NCBI GenBank assembly: GCA_029531795.1
Contig: JAPEIS010000002.1
Coordinates: 3,443,440-3,507,439, forward strand
From: Sclerotinia nivalis
Taxonomy: Eukaryota; Ascomycota; Leotiomycetes; Helotiales; Sclerotiniaceae
Direction of reading: 5' to 3'
DNA: 64,000 nt
Shown: positions 50,892 to 63,904 of the stretch, piece by piece
Numbering within the stretch: position 1 is the first letter of the stretch
Layout: each line of letters starts with the position of its first letter
Made by a program: the position numbers and the translations under genes
The notes under the pieces: generated by a model
The model's database searches: none
The model's input: the letters and a program-made list of their open reading frames with translations, nothing else
What the model was told of the DNA's origin: nothing

Positions 50892-52450
50892 TACTTTTTG
50901 ATTAGAGCTTTAATATTTAATATTAAGGTTCTATAGATTGTAAATACACTATTCAATCTTGATAATATAGTAGTAAAGCCTAAAAATAGAGATTTTGGGG
51001 CATATTTATAAGGATTAGATTATTATAATATAAGGGTTATTCCTATTACTTTTTGATTAGAATCTTAATATTATTAAATTAATATTAAGATTCTATAAAC
51101 TATAAATACACTATTCAATCCTGATGATATAATAGTAAAGCCTATAATATAAGGATTACATAATATTTTTGGGGCATTTTATTTAAAATTTGAGGGGTTT
51201 TACTTTGAAGGGAATTTAAATACTTTTTGATTGAAATCTTAATATTATTAAATTAGTATTAAGATTTTATAGACTATAAATACTCTATTCAATCCTGATG
51301 ATATAAGGGAAAAGCTTAATATATAAGGGAATAATAGTACTTTGGGGATTATTATTTAATATTTTGAGGTTTTAAATTTAATATTTGAGGAGTTTGAATT
51401 TGATAAAAAACCCTAAGACTTTTTGATTGAAATCTTAATATTGTGAAATTAATATAAAGATTTTATAGACTATAAGTACTCTATTCAATCCTAATGATAT
51501 AGGGGAAAAGCTTAATATTAGGGTTATAATATCATTTTAGAGATTATGATTTAATTAGGGGGCTTAAAATTTAATATTTGAAGGCATTTAATTTAATGGG
51601 AAACCCTTAAACTTTTTGATTGAAATCTTAATATTATTAAATTAGTATAAAGATTTTATAGGCTATAAGTACTTTATTCAATTCTGATGATATAAAGGAA
51701 TAATCTATTATTTAAAAGTTTATTATTATTATAGATCTTATAATATAATATCTGGGGACTTAGAATTTAATATTAGAGGGCTTTGAATTTTATAATAGAG
51801 AGCTTTGAATTTTATATTCGAGGGCTTTGAATTTTATATTAGAGGGTCTTTAATTTAATAGGAAATCCTTTGACTTTTTGATTGAAATCTTAATATTATT
51901 AAATTAGTATTAAGGTTTTATAGGCTATAAGTACCCTATTCAATCCTGATGATATAGGGGAATAGTCTATTATATAGGGATCTATTATTATTATAGATCT
52001 TATAATATATTATTTGGGGATTTAGAATTTAATATTAGGGGATTTATAATTTAATATTTGAGGGTTTAGAATTTAATATTAGGGGATTTATAATTTAATA
52101 TTTGGGGGTTTAGAATTTAATATTTGGGGTTTTAGAATTTAATATCTGAGGACATAGAATATAATATTTGGGGGTTTAGAATATAATATCTAAGGGTATA
52201 GAATTTAATATTTGGGGGTTTATAATTTAATATTTGGGGGTTTATAATTTAATATCTTGAGGGGCTTTGAATTTTATATTCGGGGAATGATTATTTAATA
52301 TTAGGGGGCTTTGAATTTAATATTTAGAGAATCATTAATTTATAAGGCTTTGAATTTAATATTTGAGGGATTATTATTTTAAATTTAGGGATTTTGAATT
52401 TAATAAGGAAGCCTACAATTTTTTGATTTAAATGTTAATATTATGAAATT
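50892..52450 (+). repeat. Series of seven hairpin-bearing repeat cores
   Basis: Cores of about 75-95 bp start near 50892, 51048, 51222, 51418, 51611, 51873 and 52415 (last one truncated). Each reads ACTTTTTGATT(A/G)A, AATCTTAATA, a loop of about 12, TATTAAGATT, TATAG(A/G)CTATAA, ACTCTATTCAATCCTGATGATATA. AATCTTAATA and TATTAAGATT are exact inverse complements in most copies, forming a 10-bp stem. Spacers (60-450 bp) are variable and filled with TAGAATTTAATATTTGGGG-type short repeats. Confidence 0.8.
52010..52400 (+). repeat. 20-bp short repeats GGGTTTAGAATTTAATATTT
   Basis: About 14 degenerate units between the sixth and seventh hairpin cores. G occurs in runs of 3-5 while C is almost absent. 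Confidence 0.75.
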
Positions 52451-52607
52451 CGTATAAACGTTTTATAAAACCGAAGAGTTTAATATATAATGATTTAATA
52501 TTCATTTAAGAGGTAGTGTATAATGTATTCTAAATCAAACCCGGTAAGTAGTTTATTTATTATATCTTGAATAAATAGATAGAATTTATAAAGAATATTT
52601 AAATGAT

Positions 52608-52740
52608 TATATAATATTAGATGAATGATTAATATTAGGTGAATGATTAATATTAGGTGAATGATTAATATTAGGTGAATGATTATATAATATTAGGTGA
52701 ATGATTAATATTAGGTAAATGATTATATAATATTATTTAT
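52608..52740 (+). repeat. 18-22-bp tandem repeat AATATTAGGTGAATGATT
   Basis: About six units, some lengthened by TATAT. Confidence 0.8.
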
Positions 52741-53149
52741 TATAGTTTAATGTATATATTTTGTATTTACTTTGAAGGTATATCAAAAAAGAATCTATGG
52801 TTCAGTAGTAGTATTCTTTATTTCAATTCAATTAATATATTTAGATATACTTATACTAGAAATTTTAATTTTTTAATAAAAAAACAGATTTTAATTCTAT
52901 ATATTTAGTGTTTAGTTTAAAAGTATATCAAAAAGAATTCTATAGCTCAATAATAGAATTCTTCATTTCAATTCTTAAAATTTCTAATTTAATAAATATA
53001 TTTCGATATATCTATGCTCGAAGTAGATGAAATAAATTTACTTCGAACGCAGGTATATCTGAATATATTATTTAGAATAGAAATTTTCAAAATTGAAATA
53101 AAAAATTCTATCACTAAATTATAGAGTTCATTTTTTGTAAATCTTATAA

Positions 53150-53600
53150 TAAGAATATATAAAGAAGGATAATTATAAATAGAATATATAAATAATCTTA
53201 TAATATATAAGAAAGTATAATTATAGTATATATAGATAACTTTATAATATAAATAACTTTATAATATATGGGATGAAGTAATTATATTATATATAAGTAA
53301 CTTTATAATATATAGGGAAGAATAATTATAATATATATAGATAACTTTATAATATATAGGAAAAGGTAATTATAATATATATAGGTCACTTTATAATATA
53401 TGAGTAACTTTATAATATATAGGTAAGTTTATAATATATAAGTAACTTTATAATATATATAGATAACTTTATATTATATGGGAAAAGGTAATTATAATAT
53501 ATATAAGTAATTTTATATTATATAGGAAAAGGTAATTATAATATATATAAGTAACTTTATAATATATAAATAACTTTATAATATATAAAAGAGGTAACCT
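53150..53600 (+). repeat. Tandem AACTTTATAATATATA repeats
   Basis: Around 16 copies of a 16-34-bp unit, alternating AACTTTATAATATATA with GGAAAAGGTAATTATAATATA. No coding sense; the reverse ORF at 53469-53771 is a shadow. Confidence 0.75.
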
Positions 53601-53677
53601 ATAAATTTTGAATCCACCCGAAGGGTAATCCGTACATGTATATGCATCAGAATCAGAGTTAGAATCAGAATCAGAAT

Positions 53678-54146
53678 AGAAGAGTAAATATAGAATCCGG
53701 GTCAGAATATGATTTTGGAAATTTAGGTATACATTCCCTTCTAAATAATATAACAAATACAACATAATCATTTATTTTATTATTGAGAAGTTGTAGGAGG
53801 AGTTATGATTGATGAAAGGTAGGTATTATGATACTACACTTCTCGATTTGACGAAAAGTATAGTACTGCCGATAAGTCCACCGCCTTCCGAATCAAGGTT
53901 TTTCAAACAACAAACATTCTAATCCTAAAAAAGACTTCTAGCTTTTGAATAAAATAATGAAAATCTGATAATTCAAATCTATATACTACGAAGTAATACT
54001 ATACTTAATTATATTATCATAAAAAAATCGTAGATGAAGATATAATTGATCAAAGTTAATTCTAAAAAGTTCGATACTACCGGCAAATCACCGTTTTCCC
54101 AATCGAGATTTTTCAAACATTTACTTCCTTTTACTCTACGAAATCT
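53678..54146 (+). repeat. 470-bp dispersed repeat, copy B
   Basis: Same orientation and nearly the same length as copy A (43282-43751), 10.4 kb away. More AT-rich than A. It ends 32 bp before the ATG of the unknown gene relic, so it may be that gene's promoter region. Confidence 0.9.
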
Positions 54147-54178
54147 ACTTTCATCATCAACTTCTTTATAAGATTAAA

Positions 54179-57100
54179 ATGTTACCTCAAAAGAAACGTA
54201 ATGAACGACCGAAGAAGTATTCGAATATCGAAGAAACTAGAAAAGCGAATATCGAAAACACCCTCCGCTATCGAGAAAAGAAAACGCTTCAATTCTTGGG
54301 CTCAATCGACTTCATTATATACGAGCCTTCGCTCTATTCAGATATCCTTACAAATACTCCTTCTACAATTGGCCTTCGAACGGATATTCAAATCCCTCAA
54401 GATTATGATACTCAAAAAGCGATATTCCAGAAACCCTGCAATCGACTTCTCTATTATTGATTCAATTACCTTCGATCGATAAAAATGCCGATGTTGCTGT
54501 ACAGATTAAGCAAATCCAAAAAAACGAACAAGAGGTTAATCTTGAAAGAAACGAATATGATATAGAGATTGCAGAAATTCTGATAGGATTACGATCGACT
54601 TATACAACTAGTATAGTTGAGAAGACGAGAATTGATGGGATATCAGAAATACATATTGAAGGAACGATTAAAATAGGGATATCAGGAATACAGACGATAA
54701 AAAACTCATATATTGTTAATCAAGAAAAGGGAGTTCACAATGAAGAATCTCAGCGTTCTTGCTCTTTGTATATTGGTTCTGTAAATAAGCCAATAATGAT
54801 ATAAGATAATGATAGCATTATTATATCAAATTCATTTAATGAATCAATAAGTATTCAAAGATCTTTAATGAATACAATACTATCGGAAACACCAATTCAA
54901 TCCAAATCATTCCCTTTATCATCATTATCAAATAGAACTAATAGCAAAGGAAGCATTAATAGACAAAGTATATTATTTCCAATTCAGAAGAACAATCTTT
55001 TGTTATGGATGAAGTTTTTAACAATAAGATCATCTGAAAACAATATATCTTCCCTTTCAACTATAAAAAGGCTTCCCAACAATATTTCTCTTTTACTTTT
55101 TCATCGAATTGAAAATTTTATATTGTTTTTGTTTATTCAGCTAATAATTCGAATAACACTAAATCCTATCATCTTTGTACCCAATTCAATTTCTATTCCA
55201 ACAGTAACAGATTCTCCAATACTAAAAACCTTTCTAAACGTGATAGTATCTTCTATTTCCATTGAGCGAACTATCTTCAAACTTGCCAAACAGTTTCGGA
55301 ATTTCCAAAACTGTATTTATGAACAGTATTCTCAAGCTAATCAATCTTATTACGAATATTATTAATGATTAGATATATATTCTAAATGTTCATCTCTATC
55401 ACAAATTACTAATCTTTTTAAAGGAAGTTATATTGGAAGTGTACTTTTACCTAATGTTTTGAATAGTTTTAAATTGATGAAAACAGAAGATTATAATGGT
55501 TTCGATTATCAAACAGCATTTGAAAGTACAAATATATTAGCTATACTTGAAGATATTGAAATGCGGAATGAAAATCTATCTAAGAACTTATATTTATTAC
55601 AATATTATATAACTAATAAAAAGAATCGTTATTCTAAAATAATGTTTGATATTAATAATACTTGTTGCTTCTTTATCAATTTAGTATTTGCAAAACGAGA
55701 TATCAATTGGTTGTCTAAAATATATCCTATTTTCAATTTTACAAATAACATCCATTTTGGATTGCAAATACCGGTATATAATGATTGTGATATATTGATA
55801 TACAAATATATCCCACTTTATAAGATTCTTTATTATTGTTTTAGTATTATAATTGGAATGGATTCATTATTGATTTTCATCTTCTTTCTAACTCTTTATT
55901 TAGAGAATGATTATAAGTATACTACCTATTTGAGCAAGCAAGATAATGAACTCTTTTATGATGCTATTGTTGGTCTAGCAATAAATAAGATAATTGAGTT
56001 TTCTAATATTATACAATATTACTTTGCATTTGCTAAAATTTCAAACTTGAATTCGACTGCAATATCAGTAGAGAATCTTGATCGAAAAGAATCAACAAGA
56101 AATCAACTTATCAAATATATTATACAATTTTAATATCTTGATACACTTTGGAGCTTTATTCTTCAAACTATCGATGAGAATTCGGATTTTGATCGATTTC
56201 GAGGAGTAACCTTATTTGTCGATTTAAAGAATACTAAACTGGAATTTATAGATACTAATTTGATTCAAGTGTATAATGGTTAGAAAACAAAGTAGTCTAA
56301 AGTAATTGATATACAATTTTATAATCAAGATTGTACGTTTGTTGATCTTGCAAAACAAATAATATCCGAAGATAGTATTCTGCTATATAATCATATTCCG
56401 GAAAACTACGAAACAGAAATATTCTTATAAAAGAAATATTGTTTCGAAGTGTATACTAAAAGTCAGATAGTTCTTGATGCAAATAGTAATCTAACTAAAG
56501 AGAACTCTAAACATATTATATATTCTTAAATGATAATACAGAATACTATAAATCAAATTTTGTTTGCTATTCTAAATAGGTAAAAAAATAAAGATGGATT
56601 GATCTATTCTCAATACTATATATTAATCAAAACATCCTTTGATTCATCAAAGATATATATCTTTAATAATGACTCAATTGAGAATCTGGCTTTCGATTCT
56701 GAATACATCCGATTACTACAATAAGAAGAAAATGGGATTATCTTCTCCAAAACCGTTTATAAATTTGATTATCTTTACAGCAAAAAGCGGGTCTATACAA
56801 ATCTCGTCGATAATCGCAGAAAGTTGTACGGGATTCGAAAAGAGTATTGTATCTCTTTGATTATAATGGAAGAGGTTTATCAATAATAACAATAATAAAA
56901 TCTATACAATAACAAAATTGATATTGTTCAATCTATTCTCCCTTATTATATTATCCCTACTCAAGAGTTGCTTGATTTTTTCTCGATTCAAATCAATAAA
57001 TATTGTTTTCTTTTTGAATATATTTTTGTATATACAGATATAATATATTTGTTACCAGAAATTATTGTTATAATAGTAACACTCAAAGCTCTTCGATTTT

Positions 57101-58155
57101 GCTATAATAGCAATTTGATTCAACAGAAATCCCTATTATACAAAGATTATTAGGAACAGATACAGAATTACAAGCAAATTATAAAAGAAGACTTAGAGAT
57201 ACAGAATACAATAAAACAATATAATTTGAATTGGTTCTTATTGAAGTTTAATTAAGCAATGTAACGGTTCACAGTATTATATAGGAAAAATATTCTAATT
57301 GATAATATGCTAATGTATGAAGAGTATAAGAGAAGGTGGTATACAATCAAAGATCTTCGAGATATCTATATACGCTTTAATCAGATTGTATCTTGGTATA
57401 ATCAATACAATATACAATACAGCCTTTCCTTATTGAATAAATAATTGGAATACCTTTACATCTTGAATATCGAGCAATTCGATATCGATATCTGGAAGGC
57501 TATACTCAAATCCCATAAACGTTCTCCAGAATTATTATTTGATGTTATAAAGTAGAAAGAAGATATTCGATTCTATTATAAGTATATAAAACAAATATTT
57601 CTAATCAATAAAATTGCAGAACCCCCTTACTTTGTAATAGGAAATAAGATATAATTTGATAGAAGAACTGATTTATTCGATTTCTTGTTTTTGTAAAAGG
57701 ATAACAAAAAACATTATAATTGGGGTTACAAGTTATACTGAATTATCTTACAAAAGTCTTTTGAATTAATTGAACGATGTTTAGAATATCGAAGAGTGAA
57801 TAAATAATTGAATGAGTTTTTATACCTTATTTGGTTGATTTATTAAGTTTTACTTTTATTTATCGGATTTTATCTTTATTATATCAACAAAGATCAATCG
57901 TAATCAAGGTTTTTAGAAACGAATAATATAGCTTTCGATTGTATATACTAATCCTGAGAAAGTCGAGTTTCCTTTTCGTTCTTATCCGGTTACACTCTAT
58001 GATATCCTGTAATATGTACGACGGCAAACATTTGGTGATAATAGTGATCATATGTGGAGCACCTTTGATATTATTGCAGTATACAGGATTCAAGGGGTCA
58101 AAATTTATGGATTAGAAGAGGCTGAAAAATTCTGGATTATAGAAAAGTAGAATAG
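54179..58155 (+). pseudogene. Unknown large gene relic (~1,300 codons)
   Basis: ATG at 54179 starts with a basic stretch (MLPQKKRNERPKKYS). A one-base shift in the A-run near 54413-54419 moves the frame; from there to about 57900 a single frame continues through some 20 stops, and another shift near 57920 leads to the end at about 58155. Readable pieces include IMFDINNTCCFFINLVFAKR, IPVYNDCDILIYKYIPLYKI, FYDAIVGLAINKII and SWYNQYNIQYSLSLLNK. I do not recognise a family and see no DDE, RT, helicase or zinc motif. Stops without frame loss and high AT point to RIP. It is plausibly a subtelomeric multicopy gene or a transposon protein, given that repeat B sits at its start and a copy of that repeat lies 10 kb away. 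Confidence 0.65.
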
Positions 58156-58912
58156 GGGATTGAAAGGGTTTCAGTTAGTATAGAAATGAACGGAGATACC
58201 AAGATTGAAGATACTAGAGTAAATCAAGAATCAGAGCTTGAATGAATTAGAGGATTTAATGAGTGGATTTAATCAAGAATATACTATTAATATTGATAAT
58301 GATATTGATGATATTTAAGATGATGGGTTAAATATGATTGATATTGTTGATATTTATCAGTGATCTGTTAGTGTTAATATTAATGTTAGTAAAGGAAGTA
58401 TTATAACTACTTTTGTTTGAAAACCGAATGATGAAAAAGCACAATACTGAATTGAATAAAAGTAATTATAGTAGTGGTAGTATTTTTATACCATCGAGTA
58501 ACGAGAGGTAGATGGTTGGATTTATCTTTGAGATTAGCTTAGAGTAAATATTTTAGTTAAAGGAATTACAGTTTTAGAGTGAAATAGATGATTTGATCGA
58601 AGAGTCTTTGATATTGATTAGCAAGGGAATTTTTTTATTTAATCATAATCGATGTAATTTAATCTAATTCGTTAATAACATTACTAAGAAAATTATCTAA
58701 CTTGTAATAATGTTATATATAATAATGTTATATATTCTATAGTCAATATAGTAATTATTAATTTTTATCTTTTAAATCATTAATTATTATATATTATAAG
58801 TTTTTATTTTATTTTTATATTAACCGTTAAATATTAAATTAGAGAATTTTAGAAAAGATTAATTACTAAACTTATTATCTAGGAATAAATTATTTTGAAG
58901 TAAAATTTACTA
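58156..58912. other. AT-rich, no gene seen
   Basis: Contains a (GATATTGATAAT)-like stretch near 58280-58400 and otherwise only low-complexity DNA. Confidence 0.5.
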
Positions 58913-59460
58913 CAATCAATTGTACTATAATCAACTTTACCATAATTAACTTTACTATAATCAACTTTATCATAGTTAACTTTACCACAATCAACTTTAC
59001 TATAATCAACTTTACTACAATCAACTTTACCATAATCAATTTTATTATAATCAACTTTACTATAATCAACTTTACTATAATCAACTTTACCATAATCAAC
59101 TTTACAATAGATTACTTTATTACAATCAACTTTATCATAATTAATTTTATTATAATCAACTTTACGATAGATTATTTTATTACAATCAACTTTACCATAA
59201 TTAATTTTATTACAATCAATTTTATAATAGATTACTTTATTATAATCAATTTTATTATAATTAACTTTATTACAATCAATTTTACGATAGATTACTTTAT
59301 TACAATCAACTTTACCACAATCAATTTTACAATAGATTACTTTATTACAGTCAACTTTAGTATAGTCAATTTTACTATAATCAATTTTACTATAATCAAT
59401 TTTACCATAATCAACTTTACAATAGATTATTTTACGATAGATTACTTTATTATAGATAAT
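58913..59460 (+). repeat. 15-bp minisatellite TAATCAACTTTACCA, nearly G-free strand
   Basis: Some 35 units of 15 bp; later units include a G-containing variant (TTTACGATAGATTAC). By eye about 16 G in ~550 bases, while C is common. The unit length keeps a frame open on the reverse strand, which explains an apparent 69-residue Val/Lys/Leu/Ile ORF. Confidence 0.9.
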
Positions 59461-59640
59461 TTTACAATTAGTAATATTCGATAAATAACTTAAAGAATAT
59501 CTTAAATTTAAATTTCGAAATTGTATTCATATAAGTATTAATAATTAAAAAAGAGAACCGTTAAATGATTAGGAAAAAAATACATACAAGTAATCAAAAA
59601 AAAAGGAACCGCTAAGGGTTTGAAAAAAAAAAATAAAGAA

Positions 59641-62600
59641 AATGAATTTAATATAAAGAGATTTATTAATAAATTGAAAAATTAGAATTATATAAATGAA
59701 ATTAAGAGTAATGTATTTATTTTGAAAATGATTTTAGAGATTTTATAAATAAATAATAATAATAAATTATAATCATTTGAGATATTTAAAAAATAAGATA
59801 TAAAGAAATAATTATAAATAAAATTAGATTAAAAAAAATAATATAATTTAAAATATTATTAATAGGAAGTAAAATGAAAAAGGATTTGAAGTAATTTTTA
59901 TAATTAAAAATAAAAATAAATTAAAAAAGAATAATAAAAAGAAATAATAAAAAGAAATAATAATTGAAAATATAAAAAAATGAATATAATTATATAAGAT
60001 GAAGAAAAAATAATTAAAAGAGTTAATTTATATATATAAAAAAATAAGTAAATAAAATAATTAAAAGTATATAAATATAGATTTATAATAAAAAAAGAAA
60101 TATAAGAATTAGGGTTATTGATAAAAAAGAGGATTAGGATTAATTATTGATAAAAAAGGGAATTAGAATTATTAATAAAAAAAGGAATTAGAATTATTAA
60201 AAAAAAAAAGAATAGGATTATAATAAAAAGTAAGATATAAAATAAAGAATAAGATGATAAGAAAAAAGATAAAGGAGTTAGAATAATTAATATAGAAAAG
60301 AAAAGAAAATTAAAATAGGAATAATAAAGTTTAAAAAAAAAAGAATAAAAATAAAAAAAAAGATAAAATTGATAGGAAATAAAAAGATTAAATAGAAAGA
60401 ATAAAAATGAAAAAGGGAGTAGAGTTGAAAAGGGAGAATTGGAAAGGGAGAATTGGAAAGGGAGAATTGAAGAAAGAGTAGAGTTAGAAATAAATTATAT
60501 AAAATTGATTGAATTAAATTAATAATAGTAAAAGAGAGTTATAGAAAAGGAAGATAAATAAAAAAGATAAAAATAAATATTTAGAGAATATGAGGAATAA
60601 ATAATTTTTTTAAAATAAAAAGAATATATAGAATTTAAAATAATGTTTTGGAAAGATTAAATTATATAAATATAAATATAAATTAAAAAAAAAAAGAAAA
60701 AAAGGGTTATTAAAAATGATTATATAAAAGGAAAAAAAGAATTGATTTAAATAAAAGAGTTTTTAGGATTATAAAAGAAAGAAAAATGAATTAATAATTA
60801 ATAATAATAGTAATAGTAAAGTATTTATTATATTAAAAAAAGAAAATGAGATTAGGATTATTAATAAAAGAGAGGGTTAAGGGTATTTGTATTATAGAGA
60901 TTATAAGATTAGGATTAAAAAAGAATTTATTATAAGAGAATAATTTAAATAAAGATTATATTAATAAAAGATAATAGTTTAATAAATATTTTTTAAAATA
61001 AGGAATTATATTTTGTTATTTATTAAAAGTAAAATATAAAGAGAAAATAGTTAGAATATAAAAATGAAAAGAAAGAAATGAAATGAATTATTAATAATAA
61101 ATAATAAAGTAAAAAAGAATAAAGTAAAAAATAATAAAATATAGAATTTAAAAAAGAAATGAATTTTTACAAAATGTAGAAATATATATTATAAAGTATT
61201 TAAAAAAAAGTTATAAATAAAAGAAATAAAATAAGGATATAAAAAAAGAAATAAAAAGAAAAAAGAAAAAGAATTAAGAAATGAAATAATAAGATAAGAT
61301 AAGATATTAAGATTAAAGTTATTTGAGAAAGAGAAATTAATAGGAATATATAATAAGATTAAAATGAATGATTTTAAATATTATAAGGTTTGAATAAAAA
61401 TAAAGAAAAGATTAGAATAAAATTAAAGATATATAATAAAAGATTAGAAATAGGATTAGGATTATTTATAATGTGGATTTTAGATAAATAAAATGAAATA
61501 AATAAAATAAAATAATTTATATTGATAATATATAATAAGAAAAGGTTTTTAAAAAAATAAGAATGAATATTAAAGAAAGATATATATAAATTAAAATATA
61601 ATAAGTTTTAGGATTATAATGATAAATATAAGAAAAGAAAATTTAGAAATTGGATTTAGGATTATATATAAATAAAAGAAATTAATATAAATTGAGGTAA
61701 AACAAAAGAAAAAAAAAAAAATAGATATAGAATTTTAAATAAAAGAATAAATATTAATATATTGGAAAGTAAATAAGAAAATAAAATATGAAAGTTTTTA
61801 GGATTTGAAATAAATGAAGTAAATAAGATTATAAAAAAAGAAATGAAGAAAAGAAAAGAAAAAGATTTTTAGGAATAAAAAGAAATATATATTAAAGATA
61901 TTATTAAGAAAGAAAAGAGGAGAATAATAAAAGAAAATAGAATAAAATAGATATAGAATTAAGGTATATAATAAATTTTGAAGAAAAATAGGATTAGAGT
62001 TATTTATAATAAGGGAATAAGGAATTTTTATATAAATAAATGAATATAGATTGATTAATATTAAGAATTGATAAGAAAAAAAATTGAAAAAGAAATTTTT
62101 TGAAAAGAATTTAAAGAGAGAATTTGAAAAGAATAAATTGAATAATAAATAAATAAAAGAAAGATTATATATTAAAAATAAGAGATTAATAATATTTTTT
62201 AGGATTTTAAAATTATAAAAAGGAAAGAAAGATTTTTTAAAATAATAAAAATAAAGAAGTAATATAATAAGAATTATAAAGATTTAGAAGAATAATAAAA
62301 AAAGAAAGAAATAAATAAAGAAATAAGAATAATAAAAAAAAGAAAAAGAAAAGGGGATTAGAAATAATATTAATTAGAAATAAAAGGAATTTTAGAATTA
62401 AAAGAAAAAAGAGATTAGGATTATTAATAAAAGAAAGATTAGAATGATAAATTAAAAAGAGGATTAGAATAAAGAATAAGAATTATAAATGAAAGAAGGG
62501 ATTTTAATCAGAAATAAAGAAAAAAGAAAGAAATAAAATAAAAAGAAAGAATAAAAATAATATTTAGAGTTAGATAGGAAAAGAAAGAAAATAAAAAATA

Positions 62601-63419
62601 TAAAAAGAAAAAGAGAATATTAAGATTAAGGATATTAATAAAAAGGAGAATTATAGTAATAAAATAAGAATAAGAATAAAAAAAAAAATTGAGATTTTGA
62701 GAATTTTGAAATAAAAAAAGAAAAAGAAAAAGAAATAAAGGATTAAAATATGATTAAGAATGAAAAATAGAAATGAAATTATTAATAAAGAAAGAAAGAG
62801 ATTATAATTGATAATAATAAAAAGAAGGAGAATAAAAAAGAGAATAAAAAGAAGGAGAATAAAAAGAAGAGAAATAAAAAGGAGAATAAAAAAGAGAATA
62901 AAAAGAAGAATAAAAAGGAGAATAAAAAGAAGGAGAATAAAAAGAAGAATAAAAGGAGAATAAAAAAAAGGAAAATAAAAAGAAGGAGAATAAAAAAAAA
63001 GGAGAATAAAAAGAAGAGAAATAAAAAGAAGAGAAATATAAGATTAAAAGAAATAATATTAAAAGAAATAATATTAAAAGAAATAAGATTATAATAAAAG
63101 ATGAATGAATATAGGAATAGAAATAAAAAGAAGATAAAATGAATAAAGAAAGAATAAAAAGAAATGATAGGAATTTTAATAATAAAAGAAAAAAGAGATA
63201 TTGAGATTAGTGATATTAATGAAAAAGAGGATTAGGATTATAAATGAAAAGGGTTTTAATGAAAAGAGGGGTGAGGGATATAAATGAAAAGGGTTTTAAT
63301 GAAAAGAGATAAAATTAAAAAGGGAGAGTTGAAAAGAAATAGAATTGAAAAAATAAAGTTGGAAAAATAGAGTTGAAGAGAGATAATAGAATTAAAGAAA
63401 GGTAATAAAATTGAAGAAA
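59641..63419 (+). repeat. Low-complexity A/G/T tract almost without cytosine
   Basis: Purine-rich microsatellite-like DNA (AATAAAAAGAAGGAG, ATTAGGATTA, GGGAGAATTGGAAA). I count four cytosines on the + strand, near 59773, 61170, 61702 and 62500. There are no genes. Variants of the telomere unit (TTAGGGTTA near 60109; GGGTTAAGGGTA near 60874; TTAGGATTA many times) are scattered through it. Confidence 0.85.
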
Positions 63420-63904
63420 AGTAATAGAATTGGGGGGGGGGTAAAATTGGAGGGAGGTAATGGAATTGGAAAGGGGTAGTAAAATTAGGAAGGGATAGAG
63501 TTGGAGAGGAATAGTAGAATTGGAGAGGGGTAATAGAGTTGGAAAGGGTTAGTAGAGTTGGAGAGGGATAGAGTTGTGTGAGAAATGGTAGGTGGAGAGG
63601 GGTAATAGAGTTGGAAAGGGGTAGTAAAATTAGGAAGGGATAGAGTTGGAGAGAAATAGTAGAATTGGAGAGGGGTAATAGAGTTGGAAAGGGGTAGTAA
63701 AATTAGGAAGGGATAGAGTTGGAGAGGAATAGTAGAATTGGAGAGGGGTAATAGAGTTGGAAAGGGTTAGTAGAGTTGGAGAGGGGTAGTGTAAATGTGT
63801 GGGTGGGGATGGGGTAGGTGGAAAGGGTTAGTAGAGTTGGAGAGGGGTAGTGTAAATGTGTGGGTGGGGATGGGCAAGGTGGAAAGGGTTAGTAGAGTCG
63901 GAGA
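63420..63904 (+). repeat. G-rich subtelomeric minisatellite
   Basis: Built from GGAGAGGGGTA, ATAGAGTTGGAAAGGG and AATTAGGAAGGGATAGAG modules that form a ~90-bp higher-order unit seen about three times (near 63485, 63632, 63702), then two copies of GTGTAAATGTGTGGGTGGGGATGGG (from about 63789 and 63849). Only two cytosines on the + strand. It merges directly into the telomere. Confidence 0.85.

Noticed and set aside
49594..53600. Centromere
   Set aside because: AT-rich repeats alone are not evidence; the region lies within 15 kb of a telomere and is simple tandem repeats.
58890..59099. Reverse 69-codon ORF rich in Val-Lys-Leu-Ile
   Set aside because: The 15-bp repeat keeps any frame without stops open; composition and periodicity come from the minisatellite.
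58913..59460. CRISPR-like regular repeat array
   Set aside because: Units are contiguous with no unique spacers, and the genome is eukaryotic.
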